12,706 nucleotides of DNA from DASQFU01 sp035632955. GTDB lineage: Bacteria; Eisenbacteria; RBG-16-71-46. The notes beneath the pieces are model-generated. The model saw only the letters and a list, made by a program, of their open reading frames with translations, was not told the origin of the DNA and did no database searches. Position numbers and translations under genes: made by a program. Shown piece after piece: positions 1 through 7,794 of this stretch (the first letter of the stretch is position 1; each line of letters opens with the position of its first letter). The stretch is taken from positions 1 through 12,706 of the forward strand of contig DASQFU010000178.1 of NCBI GenBank assembly GCA_035632955.1. Direction: 5' to 3'.

Positions 1-1480
1 GCATCCGGCGTCCCGCACCGTCCGTACCATCCCAGGTCGCGAGCGTTCGCCCCGATTCCGCCGGTCCGTCGAGCAGCCGCCGCACCTCGCGGCCACTCAC
101 GTCGTAGATCGCCAGACGAACGATGGCCGGGACCGTGAGGCTGAACCCGAGCTCGGTCGCCGCGGCGAAGGGCGTCGGCGTCGCCGTGAGTCGGGCGCTC
201 GCCGCTTCGGGCGCCGGCACGCCGACCGGCGGACCCGTGTAACGGATTCGATTGATGCTCCCGGTGAACGTGCCGAAGCTGAGGTCGAACTGGGACACCC
301 ACCACACGCTGCCGTCAGGGCCGACCAGGAAATCCGCCGGAGTGACGAGACCAGTAGCCCAGTTGTCGCCGACCTGCCCCGGGTACGGCTCTGGTGCCCA
401 GGTGCCGCCGCTCTTGTTGAGACGGCGGAGAAAACGCGTGTAGTAGTCCGCGTAGAACACGTCGCCCCAGTACTCCATGGGCCAGAGCTCGGTGCCACCC
501 GCGGGGGGCCGATAGATTCCGCCGCTGATGATCGTGCGGCCCATCGCCCGACCGTAGGCGACGATCGGTGGCTTGTAGTTGCCGGTGTTGAATCCACCGG
601 GCTCGGAGCATCCGCCGGGAGACCGCGGTTGGAATCCCTCACGGAACGGCCAGCCCAAGTTGTCTCCCGGACCGACCTCGCTCATTTCCTCGAACGTGAC
701 CTCCCCGACGTCGGCCACGTACAGCAGCCCCGTGACCGGGTCGATGTGGAAGCGGAATGGATTCCGTAAGCCATAGGCGTAGACCAGCGCCGCGCTGCTG
801 TCGGAGGTGACGAGGGGATTGTCTGGCGGCGTGATCGCAGCGTAGGGCACCGGGCCGCCGGGTCCTGGCGGAAGGGTCGACACGTCGAGCCGCAACAACT
901 GCCCTCGCTGCGACGTCGAATCCTGCGCCGAACAGTTGCTCGCGTCATCGCCGAGACTCAAGTAGAGGTGCTCGTCGGGTCCAAATCGTAGCGCGCCACC
1001 GTTGTGGTTCCCAGCGAGGTCGGGGATGTTGTCGAGAATCAGGAGTTGGTTCGAGAGCGTCAGGTTCTCGCCGTTGGGATTGTTGAGATCGCCGCTCGCA
1101 TCGTAGCGTGCGAGACGATTGCGGTTCCCGGTGCGGTCGTAGTAGACGTAGACGAATGGCCGCGTCGGCCAATCCGGATCCACGGTGATCGCGAGCAAGC
1201 CGCGTTCGTTGCTGATCGCGTTGAGCTGGGAAACCGTGACGACCGGATCGGTCGCGGCGATGTGGCCGTTGACGATCATGCGCACCTGACCCGAGCGCTG
1301 CTCGGTGAACAACACGCGCCCATCCGGAAGGAACGCGAGGCTCGTGGGTTGGTTGATCCCCGTGACGACCGGCTGGTTCATGAAGTTGGGAGGAACGGTT
1401 TGCGCGCTGGCCGGCGCCGTGATCGAGCTCAACGCGAACGCGAGTGCCAAAAATCCGGCACCCAGAATCTGGCGCGACAT
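1..1480 (-). CDS. Secreted PQQ-dependent sugar dehydrogenase-like protein (glucose/sorbosone dehydrogenase family) with C-terminal FlgD-like Ig module; partial
   Basis: The reading frame opens at ATG 1480-1478 and stays open to the left edge, giving 493 residues without a stop, so the C-terminus is missing. A GAGAGGAG ribosome-binding site lies just upstream. Residues 1-26 form a signal peptide (hydrophobic core, cleavage motif ASA before Q27), so the protein is exported. Residues about 35-415 match the six-bladed beta-propeller glucose/sorbosone dehydrogenase family: 'GINQPTSLAFLPDGRVLF' at the start, the NHNGG motif with the likely catalytic His159, 'YLSLGDD' near 173, and 'YGLRNPFRF' near 236. 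Family members use PQQ to oxidise aldose sugars in the periplasm; activity here is inferred. Residues about 430-493 (IYDVSGREVRRLL, TWDGTDGAGRR) are a FlgD-like Ig fold, often a C-terminal sorting or anchoring module in FCB-group exported proteins. Family confidence is high, substrate unknown. Confidence 0.9.
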   Translation of the reverse strand, partial: MSRQILGAGFLALAFALSSITAPASAQTVPPNFMNQPVVTGINQPTSLAFLPDGRVLFTEQRSGQVRMIVNGHIAATDPVVTVSQLNAISNERGLLAITVDPDWPTRPFVYVYYDRTGNRNRLARYDASGDLNNPNGENLTLSNQLLILDNIPDLAGNHNGGALRFGPDEHLYLSLGDDASNCSAQDSTSQRGQLLRLDVSTLPPGPGGPVPYAAITPPDNPLVTSDSSAALVYAYGLRNPFRFHIDPVTGLLYVADVGEVTFEEMSEVGPGDNLGWPFREGFQPRSPGGCSEPGGFNTGNYKPPIVAYGRAMGRTIISGGIYRPPAGGTELWPMEYWGDVFYADYYTRFLRRLNKSGGTWAPEPYPGQVGDNWATGLVTPADFLVGPDGSVWWVSQFDLSFGTFTGSINRIRYTGPPVGVPAPEAASARLTATPTPFAAATELGFSLTVPAIVRLAIYDVSGREVRRLLDGPAESGRTLATWDGTDGAGRRM

Positions 1481-1544
1481 ATCGGGACTCCTCTCAGGGA
1501 ACATGGCGGCGCAGTGATCTCGACGTCCGTGACGGGTCGTTTTG

Positions 1545-1571
1545 TACAATAGAGAACCCGAACCGGGGTTC
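1545..1571 (+). promoter_or_regulatory. Candidate promoter element and inverted repeat in the GSDH/trxB divergent region
   Basis: TACAAT at 1545-1550 differs from the -10 consensus at one base and lies within the perfect palindrome TTGTACAA (1542-1549). A weak -35 (TCGACG, 1520-1525) sits 19 bp upstream. Just downstream is an exact 6-bp inverted repeat, GAACCC (1554-1559) and GGGTTC (1566-1571), about where transcription would start, which would suit an operator. It would give trxB a long leader of roughly 190 nt. The palindrome could equally serve the minus-strand gene at 1480. This is a motif guess only. Confidence 0.2.
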
Positions 1572-1733
1572 AGGTGCGGGTTATCCGCCGATCGGTCGAT
1601 GTATGCGCGGGCCCACGCATGGCCGTCCGGCACTCTTTTGTCGCTTGGGGCATCTCAAGGATCACTTGAAATGCCTGTTCGTTGCAATCTGACCTGCACT
1701 AAGATGCGTGCCGTTCATGGCTAATCCATTTCC

Positions 1734-1746
1734 GGAGTGAGCCTTG
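1734..1746 (+). promoter_or_regulatory. Ribosome-binding site deciding the TTG start of trxB
   Basis: GGAG at 1734-1737 lies 6 nt before TTG at 1744-1746. No ATG or GTG precedes the conserved N-terminal FAD-binding segment in this frame at a suitable place, so TTG is the likely start codon. Confidence 0.7.
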
Positions 1747-2730
1747 TCCATCGTTCACGACATTCTGATACTCGGTTCCGGAGCTGCCGGTTATACCGCT
1801 GCATTGTACGCGGCGCGCGCGAATCGCCGTCCGGTGCTGCTGGCCGGCCACCAACCGGGGGGCCAGCTGACGATCACGACCGAGGTCGAGAACTACCCGG
1901 GCTTTCCCAGCGGCATTCAGGGTCCCGAGCTCATGGAAATGTTCCGCGACCAGGCGGCGCGATTCGGTGCAGAGATCGTGCCGGTCACGGCCGAGCGTGT
2001 GGACTTCTCCTCGCGTCCGCTGAAGGTATGGGCGGACGACGGGAAACTCTATGAATCGCGCTCCGTGATCATCGCCACGGGGGCGACAGCCAAACTGCTC
2101 GGGTTGCCGAGCGAGTCGCTGCTGATGGGCTTCGGTGTCTCGGCGTGCGCGACCTGCGATGGTGCATTCTTCCGGGATCGGCGCGTCGTCGTGGTCGGCG
2201 GCGGCGACACCGCCATGGAGGAAGCCGTGTTTCTCACGCGCTTCGCGAGCCAAGTCGTCGTCGTCCACCGGCGCGAATCGCTGCGCGCTTCGAAGATCAT
2301 GCAGGATCGGGCGCTCCAACATCCGAAGATCCGCTTCATCTGGAACAGCGAAGTGGTCGAAATCCTCGGCAACGACAAGCCGGCGGCGACCGCCGTCCGT
2401 CTGCGTGACACGGTCACCGGCGAGATAAAGGAGATGCCGACCGACGGCGTGTTCATCGCGATCGGCCACGAGCCGAGCTCGGGATTCCTCAGGGGACACG
2501 TGGACATGGACGAACGCGGGTATCTGATCGTCCAGCCCGGCAGCACGCGAACCAATGTGCCGGGTGTGTTCGCGGCGGGCGACGTGGCCGATGCGATCTA
2601 CCGGCAGGCCGTGTCGGCGGCGGGCACCGGCTGCATGGCCGCACTGGATGCCGAGCGCTTCCTCGAGAGCTCGCACACGGACGCGACCCCGGAGCCGGCG
2701 GCCCCGGCCACCGCGCCGCGCGGCGCCTGA
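1744..2730 (+). CDS. trxB: Thioredoxin reductase (NADPH)
   Basis: This 328-residue flavoprotein transfers electrons from NADPH through FAD and a redox disulfide to thioredoxin in the cytoplasm. The FAD-binding motif GSGAAGYTAA is at residues 11-20 and the active-site motif CATCDG has Cys135 and Cys138. The nucleotide-binding motif VGGGDTAMEE is at 151-160, followed by HRRESLR near 175, whose arginines fit NADPH rather than NADH. The second FAD motif, FAAGDVAD, is near 276. Length matches the low-molecular-weight bacterial family apart from about 20 extra residues rich in Ala and Pro at the C-terminus. The start is TTG. It is first in a plus-strand run and is followed after 29 nt by the ETF-QO gene. 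The peroxiredoxin Bcp at 11092-11571 would draw on the same thioredoxin pool, though the two genes are far apart. Confidence 0.97.
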   Translation: MSIVHDILILGSGAAGYTAALYAARANRRPVLLAGHQPGGQLTITTEVENYPGFPSGIQGPELMEMFRDQAARFGAEIVPVTAERVDFSSRPLKVWADDGKLYESRSVIIATGATAKLLGLPSESLLMGFGVSACATCDGAFFRDRRVVVVGGGDTAMEEAVFLTRFASQVVVVHRRESLRASKIMQDRALQHPKIRFIWNSEVVEILGNDKPAATAVRLRDTVTGEIKEMPTDGVFIAIGHEPSSGFLRGHVDMDERGYLIVQPGSTRTNVPGVFAAGDVADAIYRQAVSAAGTGCMAALDAERFLESSHTDATPEPAAPATAPRGA

Positions 2731-2759
2731 GCGGCTCGTCGCGGGCTGAGGATCCGGTC

Positions 2760-4442
2760 ATGGAACGCGAGGTCCTGGAGTTCGACGTCCAGTTCATCGG
2801 CGCGGGTCCGGCCGGCCTCGCCGGCGCCATTCACCTCTCGAACCTGATCGAGAACCACAACCGCGCGATCGGCGCCGGGGCTCCGGGGCAGGCTCTCGGC
2901 GAGGTGACGATCGCCGTGCTCGAAAAGTCCGCGCGCGTTGGGGCGCACGGGATCTCGGGAGCCGTGCTCGATCCACGCGCGCTCGCGGAGCTGATCCCCG
3001 ACTATCGCGAGCGCGGTTGCCCGATCTCCAGCAACGTCGCGCACGACGACGTCCTGTTCCTCTGGGAGCGCGGCAAGCTCCGTCTCCCGCTCGTGCCGCC
3101 GATGCTCGACAACCACGGGAACCTCATCCTGTCCCTCGGCAATTTCGTCGCGTGGCTCGCGGAAGTGGCGGAATCGAAGGGTGTGCTGGTCGCGACCGAA
3201 ACGCCGGCCGCGTCGCCGCTGATCGAAGGCGGCCGCGTCGCCGGCGTGCGGACCGGGGACAAGGGCGTCGACAAGCGCGGCGACCACAAAGCGAACTACC
3301 AGCCCGGCGCGGAGTGCAGGGCTAAGGCCACCGTGCTGTGCGAAGGACCGCGCGGCACGATTGCCAAGGTGCTCGAGAATCAGCTTGGCTTGACGGCCGG
3401 CCGCAATGCGCAGGTCTACTCGACCGGCGTCAAGGAGGTCTGGGAGCTGCCCGCAGGCCGCGTCGACCGGGGGCGCGTGATGCACACGATGGGGTGGCCA
3501 CTCCCGCACGAGACGTTCGGCGGCGGATTCATCTACGGAATGGACGACGCCCGGTGGTCGGTGGGATTCGTGACCGGCCTCGACTACCACGACCCGACCA
3601 CCGATCCCCACGGCATGCTGCAGCGATTCAAGACCCATCCATTCGTCGCATCGCTGCTGGAAGGCGGCAGGATGGTCGCCTACGGGGCCAAGGCGATCCC
3701 GGAGGGCGGCTGGTGGGCGATGCCCAAGCTCTCGGCCGATGGGCTGTTGCTGTGCGGCGACACCGGCGGCTTCCTGAACGGGGCGCGGCTCAAGGGCATC
3801 CATCTGGCGATGAAGTCGGGAATGCTGGCCGCCGAGACGTTGTTCGAATGTCTGCTCGCCGGCGACTTCTCGAAGGAGCGACTGTCCGGCTACGAGCGGC
3901 GAGTCGAGGATTCGTGGGCGGCCGACGAGTTGCGCCGTGTGCGCAACTTTCACCAGGGGTTCGAGCACGGGCTGATCCCGGGAATGGTGCACACCGGCAT
4001 CCAGATGCTGCTCGGCGGGCGCGACCTGTTCGGCGATCGGTTGCGCAACGTTCCCGGCCACGAGCGCATGCGCATGCTTGCCGACGCCCATCCCGGCGGC
4101 AAGCCGCCGGCGGCGAAGTTCGACGGCCGGCTCATGTTCGACAAGCTCGCCGACGTGCACGCATCGGGCACCATGCACGACGAGGATCAGCCGGTGCATC
4201 TGGTGGTCGCGGACACGAACGTGTGCGCAACCCGATGCCGCGCAGAGTACGGCAATCCGTGCCAACACTTCTGCCCGGCCAGCGTCTACGAGATGATCCC
4301 GGACGGTGCCGGCGGCCTGCGCCTGCAGATCAACGCGTCGAACTGCGTACACTGCAAGACCTGCGACATCGCCGATCCGTATCAGATCATCACCTGGGTC
4401 ACGCCGGAAGGCGGCGGCGGACCGGACTACAAGAATCTGTGA
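2760..4442 (+). CDS. Electron transfer flavoprotein-ubiquinone oxidoreductase (ETF-QO)
   Basis: This 560-residue protein matches ETF-QO over its whole length. ETF-QO is a membrane-surface enzyme that passes electrons from reduced electron-transfer flavoprotein (fed by acyl-CoA and other dehydrogenases) to quinone. The FAD dinucleotide-binding motif GAGPAGLAGAIHL is at residues 14-26, the central region has a GGGFIYGMDD segment near 244, and the second FAD contact LCGDTGGFLNGARLKGIH starts at 331. The C-terminal ferredoxin-like part carries the single [4Fe-4S] cluster: Cys505, then Cys529, Cys532 and Cys535 in CVHCKTCD, followed by the family signature PEGGGGPDY. The length is normal. The ATG has a GAGG ribosome-binding site 7 nt upstream. 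The partner genes etfA and etfB are not in the window, so the electron donor must be encoded elsewhere. Menaquinone may be the real acceptor in some lineages. Confidence 0.96.
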   Translation: MEREVLEFDVQFIGAGPAGLAGAIHLSNLIENHNRAIGAGAPGQALGEVTIAVLEKSARVGAHGISGAVLDPRALAELIPDYRERGCPISSNVAHDDVLFLWERGKLRLPLVPPMLDNHGNLILSLGNFVAWLAEVAESKGVLVATETPAASPLIEGGRVAGVRTGDKGVDKRGDHKANYQPGAECRAKATVLCEGPRGTIAKVLENQLGLTAGRNAQVYSTGVKEVWELPAGRVDRGRVMHTMGWPLPHETFGGGFIYGMDDARWSVGFVTGLDYHDPTTDPHGMLQRFKTHPFVASLLEGGRMVAYGAKAIPEGGWWAMPKLSADGLLLCGDTGGFLNGARLKGIHLAMKSGMLAAETLFECLLAGDFSKERLSGYERRVEDSWAADELRRVRNFHQGFEHGLIPGMVHTGIQMLLGGRDLFGDRLRNVPGHERMRMLADAHPGGKPPAAKFDGRLMFDKLADVHASGTMHDEDQPVHLVVADTNVCATRCRAEYGNPCQHFCPASVYEMIPDGAGGLRLQINASNCVHCKTCDIADPYQIITWVTPEGGGGPDYKNL

Positions 4443-4470
4443 CCCCTCACCCGGCCGGGAGCATTCCTGG

Positions 4471-5403
4471 ATGAAGCGACGCCGACTTCTTTTGATCGCC
4501 TGCGCGCTGCTCGCGCTTGCACAGCTCTCGTGCGCCTCCGGCGGCGGGCCTACGCCCCCCTCGCAACCGACCGCCCGCGGCGCGCTCTATCCCGAGCTAC
4601 GCGTGTTCTACGACGCACTCACGGACTACGGAGACTGGGTGTTGATCGAGCCGCACGGCTACGTCTTCCGCCCGGCGGTCGACTTCATCAGCTGGCGGCC
4701 GTACCAGGAAGGGTTCTGGGTGCCGACGGACCTCTATGGCTGGGTGTGGGTGTCGGCGGAGCCGTTCGGCTGGGCCACCTATCACTACGGCCAGTGGTTC
4801 TACGACCGATTCCAGGGCTGGGTGTGGCAGCCCGGCCTCGATTGGGGGCCGGCGTGGGTGGCGTGGGAAGCGTCGGACCAGTACGTGGGCTGGTCGCCGC
4901 TGCTGGCCGCGAGCGCGAACGGGTCCGGGGGCAGCATTCCGGGCGGGCCGTTCGTCTACGCACCGATTCAGCAGCTCGGCTCGACCCAGTTGAAGAGCTC
5001 GATCGTCACCGAATCCGCGCTCGGAGACGCGAGCGCCCGCCTCAGCCGTGTGGATCACAAGGTCGTCCGGGACGGCGTCGAGATGCAGCTCGGACCGCCG
5101 ATCGGCCGCATCGAGCGCGTGCTGGGCGCTCCACTTCCTCGCTCGCGCGTCGACGACCTGATCCCTGCGAGTCCGACCCTTGCCGGCGGGGGGCGGCGCA
5201 CTCCGAGCCGTGGCGGCGCCGCCACACCCGTCGATCCGAAGCTGATCGAGACGACGCGACAGGCCGGCGAAGAAGCGTCGCGGCGCGCCCGCGCCGTCTT
5301 CGGACGCGAAGGACCCGCGCCGTCGCGAGTGCCGGTCGTGCGCGTCGGCGGATTGCGCGGCGCCGTCTCGGGGAAACCGGCGCCGGCCGATTCGAGCCGC
5401 TAG
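4471..5403 (+). CDS. Exported DUF6600-type protein, probable lipoprotein
   Basis: The start is ATG 4471, with GGGAG 9 nt upstream, giving 310 residues. The N-terminus (MKRRR, then a Leu/Ala-rich core ending in QLSC at Cys21) resembles a lipoprotein signal, although the position three before Cys is Gln rather than the usual Leu or Val, so lipidation is probable but not certain. Residues about 45-145 are very rich in Trp, Tyr and Gly with repeated patterns such as YGDWV, YGWVWV, YGQWF, GWVWQPG and YVGWSPL. This is the pattern of the DUF6600 family, which occurs in cell-envelope proteins of Gram-negative bacteria and has no established biochemical role. The rest (about 150-310) is low complexity, charged and Pro/Arg-rich without a recognisable domain. 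It follows the ETF-QO gene by 28 nt and precedes queG by 77 nt. A 5-bp GC hairpin (5418-5431) lies just after its stop. Confidence 0.85.
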   Translation: MKRRRLLLIACALLALAQLSCASGGGPTPPSQPTARGALYPELRVFYDALTDYGDWVLIEPHGYVFRPAVDFISWRPYQEGFWVPTDLYGWVWVSAEPFGWATYHYGQWFYDRFQGWVWQPGLDWGPAWVAWEASDQYVGWSPLLAASANGSGGSIPGGPFVYAPIQQLGSTQLKSSIVTESALGDASARLSRVDHKVVRDGVEMQLGPPIGRIERVLGAPLPRSRVDDLIPASPTLAGGGRRTPSRGGAATPVDPKLIETTRQAGEEASRRARAVFGREGPAPSRVPVVRVGGLRGAVSGKPAPADSSR

Positions 5404-5480
5404 CCGACTCACGATCAGCGCGGCTCCGCGCGGGCGCACGCGCAATTGCTCGCGGTCCGGGTTCGGAGGCACGCTCCAGC

Positions 5481-6653
5481 ATGATGTCCGCACGGATCAA
5501 GGCACACGCGCTCGAGCTCGGGTTCGACGCCGCCGCGGTCACGAGCGTCTCGCCGCTCGAGGCTCAGGCGCACTACGAGGCATGGCTCGCGGCGGGCCGC
5601 CATGGCGGCATGGCCTACCTCGCGTCTTCCAAGCATCGCGAGCGCCGCGCGAACCCGGCGCGCATTCTGCCCGGAATCCGTGCGATCGTGTGCGTGGCGC
5701 TGTGCTATCCACCCGAGCGCGACGCCGCTCGCGACCTGCGTATTGGCCGGATCGCGCGCTACGCGGTGGGCGAGGACTATCACCGCGTCATGAAGGACAA
5801 GCTGCTCGCACTGCAGCGTCGCGTCGCCGAGTGGCTGCCCGGCTCGCGGCCGCTGTGGTACGCCGACACTGGAGCGATCCTGGAGCGCGGCTGGGCGGAG
5901 CGCGCGGGGCTCGGATGGGTCGGCAAACACAGCGGCCTGCTCTCAACGGAACTCGGCTCGTGGTTCCTGCTCGGCGAGTTGCTCGTCGATCGCGAGCTGG
6001 AGCCGGATCTGCCTTTGCCTCGCGAACACTGTGGCACCTGCCGGCGCTGCATCGACGCCTGCCCGACCGGCGCCATCGTCGCGCCCTACCAGCTCGACGC
6101 CCGGCTCTGCATCTCGTACCTCACGATCGAGCACCGCGGCCCGATTCCACGCGCGCAACGCGCGCTCATCGGCGATTGGATCTTCGGCTGCGACGTGTGC
6201 CAGGAAGTCTGCCCCTGGAACCGCTTCGCCCCGGCGGCACGCGAGGCGCGCCTGCATGCCCGCCAGCTCGACGGCTGGACGCTGGAGCGTTTCCTGACGC
6301 TGGACGAGAACGGCTTCGACGAGCTGTTCGTCCACAGCCCGATCCGCCGCGCGGGGCGTTCGGGATTTCTCCGCAACGTGTGCGTGGCGTTGGGCAATCG
6401 CGCGGATGCCGCGGCGGCGCCCGCGCTCGCGCGCTGCGTGACGTCGGAGGATGACGCCTGCGTGCGCGGTCATGCGGCGTGGGCTCTGGGGGAGATCGCC
6501 CGCCGCATCGGCGCGGAGAGCGCCGAGTGCGGGGTGCGGGAGCTTCAGGCCGTGATCGAGCGCGCCGCAACGGAAGACCCGGCGGCTTCGGTGCGCGAAG
6601 AAGCCGAAGCCGCGCTGCGGCGCAGCCGGACCGGCGCCGGAACGCAATCGTGA
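5481..6653 (+). CDS. queG: Epoxyqueuosine reductase
   Basis: The chosen ATG at 5481 gives 390 residues and is preceded by GGAGG (5465-5469). The frame stays open far upstream, but that stretch is the shadow of the DUF6600 gene. QueG is a cobalamin- and iron-sulfur-dependent cytoplasmic enzyme that reduces epoxyqueuosine to queuosine in tRNA, the last step of queuosine synthesis. Visible features are the conserved block around Asp129 (ADTGAILERGWAERAGLGWV), a first cluster motif CGTCRRCIDACP (Cys184, 187, 190, 194), Cys210, and a second motif CDVCQEVCPWN (Cys237, 240, 244). These account for two [4Fe-4S] clusters. The C-terminal third (about 306-383) contains Ala-rich HEAT-like repeats, normal for the long form of the family. 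No other queuosine gene is in the window. The gene converges with moaE across a 75-bp gap that shows no strong terminator hairpin. Confidence 0.96.
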   Translation: MMSARIKAHALELGFDAAAVTSVSPLEAQAHYEAWLAAGRHGGMAYLASSKHRERRANPARILPGIRAIVCVALCYPPERDAARDLRIGRIARYAVGEDYHRVMKDKLLALQRRVAEWLPGSRPLWYADTGAILERGWAERAGLGWVGKHSGLLSTELGSWFLLGELLVDRELEPDLPLPREHCGTCRRCIDACPTGAIVAPYQLDARLCISYLTIEHRGPIPRAQRALIGDWIFGCDVCQEVCPWNRFAPAAREARLHARQLDGWTLERFLTLDENGFDELFVHSPIRRAGRSGFLRNVCVALGNRADAAAAPALARCVTSEDDACVRGHAAWALGEIARRIGAESAECGVRELQAVIERAATEDPAASVREEAEAALRRSRTGAGTQS

Positions 6654-6728
6654 CGGCGGTCGTTTTAGCGATCGGCGGGGCGTCTCGCGACGTGGCGTCT
6701 CACATCGCCTGAGAACGCTCGGTCCGAT

Positions 6729-7163
6729 CTAGTCCGCGTCGGGATCCGCTAGCTTCATGCCCGCCACCCAGTCTTCTCCGCCGGGGGCGTAGTGCTCCTT
6801 CTTCCAGATCGGCACGCGACGCTTGAGCTCGTTCATCGCCCACCGGCACGCTGCGAACGCCGGCTCGCGATGCGCGGCTGCGACCACGACCACGACGCTC
6901 GGCTCCGCGAGCGGCACGTCGCCCAACCGATGCACGATCCGGCACGATGCGACGTCGAAGTGCTCGAGCGCGTGGCGCTCGAGCTCGGCCAGCGAGGCCA
7001 GCGCCATCGGCTCGTACGCTTCGTAAGCGAGCCGGGTCACCCGCCGGCCATCGTGATGGTTGCGCGTGGTGCCGAGAAACACGGCAATCGCTCCACAATC
7101 GGGGCGCGCCGCCGCGCTCAGCAGCTGCGCGACGTCGAGCGCGCTCCGCACCAGCTCAGCCAC
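6729..7163 (-). CDS. moaE: Molybdopterin synthase catalytic subunit MoaE
   Basis: The GTG start at 7163 is supported by GGAGG (7168-7172 on the complement) 4 nt upstream. The product has 144 residues, typical of MoaE. MoaE pairs with two MoaD subunits and inserts two sulfurs into precursor Z to make molybdopterin in the cytoplasm. Family blocks seen are AVFLGTTR (residues 27-34), YEAYEPMA (47-54), HRLGDVPL (78-85), AAAHREPAFAA (95-105) and the catalytic region KRRVPIWKKE (114-123). Lys114 and Lys121 there correspond to the lysines needed for catalysis in E. coli MoaE. The first 8 nt overlap the end of the upstream acetyltransferase gene. It is the last gene of the moaD-GNAT-moaE operon; moaA, moaB and moaC are not nearby. 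Confidence 0.96.
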   Translation of the reverse strand: MAELVRSALDVAQLLSAAARPDCGAIAVFLGTTRNHHDGRRVTRLAYEAYEPMALASLAELERHALEHFDVASCRIVHRLGDVPLAEPSVVVVVAAAHREPAFAACRWAMNELKRRVPIWKKEHYAPGGEDWVAGMKLADPDAD

Positions 7164-7794
7164 GACCCCTCCGGTCTGGCGGCGGAGTCGCGCGAGGCGC
7201 CGTGCGGCGCAGCCATCGGCGCATGATTGGCCGCGTGGGCGAGCGGCGAGCGACTTCCTCGAAGCCGGCCTTCCGAAACGCCGAGGCAGTTCCCCACCAG
7301 GCGAACGTGTCCGCCGTCCGGCCGCTGACGTCGAGCGGGTAGCCCTCGACGATCCGGGCGCCCTTGCGGGTCGCGTAGCGGAACGCCTGCTCCAGCAGCT
7401 CGACCGTCACGCCCTGTCCTCGCTCCGGCCGCGCCACGAACAGGCACACGACCGACCACACCGGCTGCTCGTCCACGGGTTGGAGCACGCGCGAGCGCTC
7501 GAGGCGCTGGAAATCCGAGCGCGGAGCCACGGCGCACCAGCCGACCGCCCGATCGTCCACGTACGCCAGGAGGCCGATCGGCCTGCGCAGACCCACCAGC
7601 TGGCGCAAGGCGCGGCGATTGCCGGCGCCCTTGCCGCGCCGGAACTCGGCGGAGCTGCGCCTCGGCCACATGCACCAGCATCCGCCGCAGGCGCCGTTCA
7701 CGCCGAACAGCGCGACCAGATCCGGCCAGCGCGAGGGCGAAAGCGGATGGAATCCGAGCCTCAGCCTCGCGCGTCGCGCCTGGGTCACGCTCAT
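7156..7794 (-). CDS. GNAT-family N-acetyltransferase lying between moaD and moaE
   Basis: From ATG 7794 the product has 212 residues. The acetyl-CoA-binding motif A of GNAT enzymes is visible as FVARPERGQGVTVELL (residues 119-134, with the pyrophosphate loop RGQGVT). It is preceded by the beta-strand segment WSVVCLFV and followed by KGARIVEGYP and FRKAGFEEV near 162-181, the usual C-terminal GNAT elements. The N-terminus carries a cysteine-rich stretch, GACGGCWCMW (residues 34-43; Cys36, 39, 41), seen in one GNAT subgroup and possibly metal- or thiol-related. The ATG overlaps the moaD stop (ATGA) and the gene end overlaps moaE by 8 nt, so the three are almost certainly co-translated. The GGAGG signal touches the ATG, so a GTG at codon 3 (7788-7786) may be the true start. 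Substrate is unknown; a link to molybdenum cofactor is inference from position only. Confidence 0.85.
   Translation of the reverse strand: MSVTQARRARLRLGFHPLSPSRWPDLVALFGVNGACGGCWCMWPRRSSAEFRRGKGAGNRRALRQLVGLRRPIGLLAYVDDRAVGWCAVAPRSDFQRLERSRVLQPVDEQPVWSVVCLFVARPERGQGVTVELLEQAFRYATRKGARIVEGYPLDVSGRTADTFAWWGTASAFRKAGFEEVARRSPTRPIMRRWLRRTAPRATPPPDRRGRG

Noticed and set aside
1655..1705. TCAAG/CTTGA inverted repeat, TTGAAA and TAAGAT as a trxB promoter
   Set aside because: The spacing between the boxes is about 28 bp, too long for sigma70, and the repeat arms are only 5 bp.
1699..2676. 325-residue minus-strand open frame opposite trxB
   Set aside because: Shadow of trxB; no recognisable domain and no ribosome-binding site.
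2713..2726. Perfect 14-bp palindrome GCGCCGCGCGGCGC at the end of trxB
   Set aside because: It uses only G and C, lies in coding sequence for the Ala/Pro/Arg tail, has no loop, and is plausible by composition alone.
2598..4352. 584-residue minus-strand open frame opposite the ETF-QO gene
   Set aside because: The plus strand is unmistakably ETF-QO. The antisense frame is Arg/His/Val-rich with no family motif, as expected opposite a GC-rich gene.
4530..5480. Upstream in-frame extension of queG by 317 codons
   Set aside because: The extension is an out-of-frame reading of the DUF6600 gene. QueG proteins begin at the ATG near 5481, which has its own Shine-Dalgarno.
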